Source: an uncultured Clostridia bacterium
GTDB taxonomy: Bacteria > Bacillota > Clostridia > Lachnospirales > CAG-274
Direction: 5' to 3'
Length of the DNA stretch: 48,618 nucleotides
NCBI GenBank assembly: GCA_944383305.1
Contig: CALWOZ010000018.1
Span: 1-48,618 of the forward strand
The translations under genes were made by a program, and so were the position numbers. The notes beneath the pieces were generated by a model. That model searched no databases and was not told where the DNA came from. It saw nothing but the letters and a program-made list of their open reading frames with translations. Position 1 is the stretch's first letter. Each line of letters begins with the position of its first letter. Below are positions 45,954 through 48,618 of this stretch, piece by piece.

Positions 45954-46598
45954 TTGAAAATATTAGTTACAGGTTTTGACCCATTTGATAAAGATATTAT
46001 TAATCCTGCATATGAGGCAGTAAAAAGATTACCAGATGAAATTAGAGAGGCGAAAATAATAAAATTGGAGATACCTACATCTTTTGAAAGAAGTAGGATA
46101 GCAATAGAAGAAGCTATTGAAAAATATTCACCAAATGTTATATTATCTATTGGACAAGCTGGAGGAAGAAATGAAATAACAATAGAAAAAGTTGCAATAA
46201 ATTTATTAGAGGCAAGAATTAAAGATAATGATGGATATCAACCTTTAGATAAGCCTATTAAAGAAGATGGACAAACGGCATATTTTACTAATTTACCTAT
46301 TAAAGGAATGGTGTCTCACATAAAGGAAAATAATATACCAGCCAATATTTCATATACTGCAGGTACTTTTGTTTGTAACTCAGTTATGTATAATATATTG
46401 TATTTAATAGATAAAAAGTTTCCACATATAAAAGGTGGATTTATACACGTACCATTTTTGCCAGAACAAGCTGTCTTAAAAAATCCAATTCCATCTAGTA
46501 TGTCATTAGATATGATTTCTAAGGCAATAGAGCTTGCAATAGAGGCTATTTTAATAAATAAAGATAACAAAGATTTAGTAATTGGTAAAACTCATTAG
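45954..46598 (+). CDS. pcp: Pyroglutamyl-peptidase I
   Basis: Removes N-terminal pyroglutamate from peptides; peptidase family C15, 214 residues. KILVTGFDPFDKDIINPAYEA at the start, catalytic Glu region in GGRNEITIEKVAIN, catalytic Cys in AGTFVCNSVMY and His in FIHVPFLP. TTG start at 45954 with AGGAGG. Product 5-oxoproline links it to the transporter pair upstream. Confidence 0.96.
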   Translation: MKILVTGFDPFDKDIINPAYEAVKRLPDEIREAKIIKLEIPTSFERSRIAIEEAIEKYSPNVILSIGQAGGRNEITIEKVAINLLEARIKDNDGYQPLDKPIKEDGQTAYFTNLPIKGMVSHIKENNIPANISYTAGTFVCNSVMYNILYLIDKKFPHIKGGFIHVPFLPEQAVLKNPIPSSMSLDMISKAIELAIEAILINKDNKDLVIGKTH

Positions 46599-46613
46599 TT
46601 AAATAATAAATAT

Positions 46614-46910
46614 AAAAAGTAGAATAATAAATAGTATTCCACTTTTGAGGCTGTAGACAAGGTCTACAGCCTTTCTAAAAGATGAAAATTCATCTTTTAG
46701 AGATTGAAGCAAAGTAAAAAAGCTGATTTTATCACACAAGGGCTAAAGCCCCTAAAAATCTAGCTTTTTACACAATCCGAGGCAAAGCCCCGTCTTGTGA
46801 TTAAAATTTTTAAATGCAAAGCATTTAAAAATGTAAAACTAATATAAAGACTACTATCTATTTTTTCTATAATTAAAAAAGTAGAATACTAAATAGTGTT
46901 CTACTTTTTT
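46614..46910. repeat. Array of palindromes flanked by a direct repeat
   Basis: In order: 46615-46646 (imperfect, AAAAGTAGAATA arm); 46649-46671 GGCTGTAGAC-AAG-GTCTACAGCC, perfect; 46674-46701 TCTAAAAGATGAA arms, 13 bp perfect; 46716-46769 AAAAAAGCTGATTTT stem enclosing GGGCT-AA-AGCCC; 46779-46793 CGAGGC-AAA-GCCCCG (one mismatch); 46806-46832 ATTTTTAAATGC-AAA-GCATTTAAAAAT, perfect; 46875-46910 16-bp stem ending in T6. The first and last members are near-copies of one sequence (AAAAGTAGAATA...AAATAGT). Confidence 0.8.
46875..46910. terminator. Strong palindromic terminator
   Basis: AAAAAAGTAGAATACT (46875-46890), AAAT loop, AGTGTTCTACTTTTTT (46895-46910): 16 bp with one U-G pair and a T run on both sides. 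Confidence 0.8.
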
Positions 46911-46913
46911 TAA

Positions 46914-46938
46914 GGCTCTTTGTCAATAGTTGTGGCGA
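46914..46938 (+). mobile_element. Possible orphan ISL3-type IS end
   Basis: GGCTCTTTGTCAA followed by TAGTTGTGGCG resembles the terminal inverted repeats of Firmicute ISL3-family elements as I recall them. No second end and no transposase are in the window, so at most a remnant. Confidence 0.3.
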
Positions 46939-47083
46939 AAATTTGTTCGTTATTAAAATATACTTATTTTATATAACATTTAACCTAAAATATTTAAAAT
47001 ACTAATATATGAAAATATATTTTATTATTTAATATTTTAAACGCCACTAAAAATTGTAAACAAGCTTTATTTTTAATTGTATA

Positions 47084-48502
47084 CTAGTTAGATTTTGTTA
47101 GAGTAAAAATAAATTCACTACCTTTATTTAGTTCACTTTTAAGTTCTATACTTTCACCTTGAGATAATATAAATTCTTTTACAATAGAAAGACCTAGTCC
47201 ACTTCCCTTTTTATCTTTACCTCTAGAATAATCTGATTTATAAAATCTGTCAAAAATTCTTTTTTGCTCTTCAATAGATATACCAGGACCTTCATCTTTT
47301 ATAGATACAAACACTTTATTTGATTTAACATTTGTAGATATAAAAATAGATTTATTATTTTCTGTAAATTTTATAGCATTATCAATAAGATTATAAACTA
47401 CTCTTTGTATTTTTTCCACATCTGCAAAAACAAATGTTTCTTTTTCTGCGAAAGATATTTTTATATCAAGTTCTTTATTGATTACTCGGGCTTCAAAGCT
47501 TATAATCACCCTTCTTATTAATTCATTTATATCAAATGTAACACTTCTGTCTTTACTATCCATATCTTCAAGCTTATTAATATCTAAAATATTATTAGCT
47601 AACATAGTTAATCTTTCTGTTTCTTCTAAAACAATATTTATATATTTTTCTTTTTTTTCTTCAGGTATAGTTCCGTCTATAATAGCTTGTAAAAATCCTC
47701 TCATAGATGTCAATGGAGAACGAATATCGTGAGATATATTTGATATAAATTCACGCCTTCTTTTTTCTTGTTCGTCTAGACTTTGAGCCATATCATTTAA
47801 TATAGTTGCTAACTGCCCTATTTCATCTTTACTGTTTATATATATACGCTTTTTAAAATTACCACTTGCCATAATTTTAGCAGCTTTATTTATTTCTATA
47901 AGAGGAAGACTTATTTTTTTAGAAAATAAATATACTAGTATAAAAGCAACGATTATAGCAAAAACAGTAAATAGTATTATAATTTGATAAGATTTTTCTA
48001 CAGTAATAAGTAAGTCTGTGACCGGTGTATTTATAAATATAGTACCTAAATATTGCTCATTTATATTCATAGGTCTACCTATACTGACCATAGTTTCTTT
48101 AAATATACCATCTAATGTGCCTTTAATTTCATAAAATTCACCGTCTTCACTTTGGTCTATTATTTTATCAAGATTTATTTTTTGGTTAAGCCATTTAGTA
48201 TCTATATCGCTAGAAATTATTTTTATTGTGTCTTCATTATCTACAAAGATAAAACTAGCATCTAGATAATTTTCTAATATTTCTATTTCATTTTGAAGAG
48301 CCAATAATCCATATCTACCTTCTAAAAAATACACTTGTTTAAAAGTTTTGGCTACTTTTTTACTTTGGTCTATAAGTAATTCTTGTCTTTGTTCTAAAAA
48401 AAATGAAGAAAAGGCTCTAGTAAGACCAGCTCCTAATAAAACAAAACTTATAATAAGAACAAGTGATTGCATAAAAAATTGTTTTTTAAATAATGTGTTC
48501 AT
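47084..48502 (-). CDS. Sensor histidine kinase
   Basis: 472 residues. TM1 at about 10-30, an extracytoplasmic sensor domain of roughly 130 residues, TM2 at about 170-193 (IIILFTVFAIIVAFILVYLF), HAMP (PLIEINKAAKIMASGNF), H-box FISNISHDIRSPLTSMRGF near residue 255, N-box YNLIDNAIKFT, G boxes KDEGPGIS and GSGLGLSIVKEF. Start at ATG 48502: AAAGGA lies eight bases before it and overlaps an in-frame ATG at 48511. The partner regulator ends 83 bases upstream. Signal unknown. Confidence 0.94.
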   Translation of the reverse strand: MNTLFKKQFFMQSLVLIISFVLLGAGLTRAFSSFFLEQRQELLIDQSKKVAKTFKQVYFLEGRYGLLALQNEIEILENYLDASFIFVDNEDTIKIISSDIDTKWLNQKINLDKIIDQSEDGEFYEIKGTLDGIFKETMVSIGRPMNINEQYLGTIFINTPVTDLLITVEKSYQIIILFTVFAIIVAFILVYLFSKKISLPLIEINKAAKIMASGNFKKRIYINSKDEIGQLATILNDMAQSLDEQEKRRREFISNISHDIRSPLTSMRGFLQAIIDGTIPEEKKEKYINIVLEETERLTMLANNILDINKLEDMDSKDRSVTFDINELIRRVIISFEARVINKELDIKISFAEKETFVFADVEKIQRVVYNLIDNAIKFTENNKSIFISTNVKSNKVFVSIKDEGPGISIEEQKRIFDRFYKSDYSRGKDKKGSGLGLSIVKEFILSQGESIELKSELNKGSEFIFTLTKSN

Positions 48503-48585
48503 TAAAATCATCCTTTATGTAAAATATAATCTTATTATAAAATAAATTTTTAAAAAATGCTATTTTTATTATATTAAATTTATCA

Positions 48586-48618
48586 TTAATCTATATCATT
48601 TTCTCCTAAAATTTCAAA
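48586..48618 (-). CDS. C-terminal end of probable response regulator (partial)
   Basis: Ten codons and a stop run off the window: FEILGENDID. OmpR-family regulators typically end GVGYKFE-like, and the position directly upstream of a histidine kinase fits. Too short to confirm. Confidence 0.45.
   Translation of the reverse strand, partial: FEILGENDID

Larger units (their letters stand above)
46599..47083. other. Non-coding region with dense hairpin array
   Basis: 485 bases without a gene. Holds the hairpin array described at 46614-46910, a possible IS end at 46914-46938, and AT-rich spacer to the histidine kinase stop. Confidence 0.75.

Noticed and set aside
46614-46910. CRISPR array
   Set aside because: The repeats are different hairpins, not identical direct repeats with uniform spacers, and no cas gene is near.
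1-48618. tRNA or rRNA genes
   Set aside because: No cloverleaf with a CCA-type acceptor or conserved T-loop, and no rRNA core sequence noticed on either strand by eye.

Overview
The window is very AT-rich, densely coded and Clostridia-like. It carries a complete spoIIIA operon (an endospore former), a Mre/Min/PBP2/RodA cell-shape block, and many AGGAGG ribosome sites with frequent TTG starts. The gene set suggests an anaerobic gut-type Clostridia (Lachnospirales-like), but that placement is inference because no rRNA or other phylogenetic marker was compared.

Layout. (1) 1-3459, plus: rpsB, tsf, pyrH, frr (translation and UMP kinase), with terminators after rpsB, tsf and frr. (2) 3509-6267, minus: a Zn/Cd/Pb-type P1B ATPase with two nearly identical metal-binding domains, behind an ArsR/CadC-like repressor with a clear promoter-operator. 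(3) 6515-13815, plus: an unknown coiled-coil protein, then rsgA-rpe-thiamine pyrophosphokinase, an ACT-domain protein with its UPF0210 partner, PepD and an AI-2E-family membrane protein. (4) 13816-14757: terminators and a decayed GNAT acetyltransferase. (5) 14758-26195, minus: a cytidylate-kinase-like protein, a histidine phosphatase, DUF1294, mgsA, rodA, minE, minD, minC, PBP2, mreD, mreC, mreB, maf, DUF4321; this is the elongation/division-site block. (6) 26447-31495, plus: spoIIIAA-AH, the forespore feeding-tube complex. (7) 31735-37066, plus: a compact RiPP (ribosomally made, modified peptide) operon. It has a perfect consensus promoter, a tandemly duplicated precursor gene (first copy broken by a nonsense codon), a hairpin, a radical SAM/SPASM maturase and two ABC half-transporters. 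(8) 37277-43887, minus: a Ca/Mn-type P-type ATPase preceded by a yybP-ykoY-like manganese riboswitch, then tex, a YfcE-like phosphoesterase, rdgB and a GerMN-domain protein. (9) 44305-46598, plus: a two-subunit 5-oxoproline transporter (DUF969/DUF979) with pyroglutamyl peptidase. (10) 46599-47083: a dense array of hairpins and a possible orphan IS end. (11) 47084-48618, minus: a sensor histidine kinase and the last codons of what is probably its response regulator.

The most interesting unit is the RiPP operon. Its 42-residue precursor has an acidic leader ending in a double-glycine site and a ten-residue core containing only two cysteines (CGVGC). It is paired with a SPASM maturase and an exporter pair that has no peptidase domain, so the product, its crosslink and its leader protease are all unknown. 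The second notable element is the manganese riboswitch, which redefines the likely substrate of the neighbouring calcium-type ATPase.
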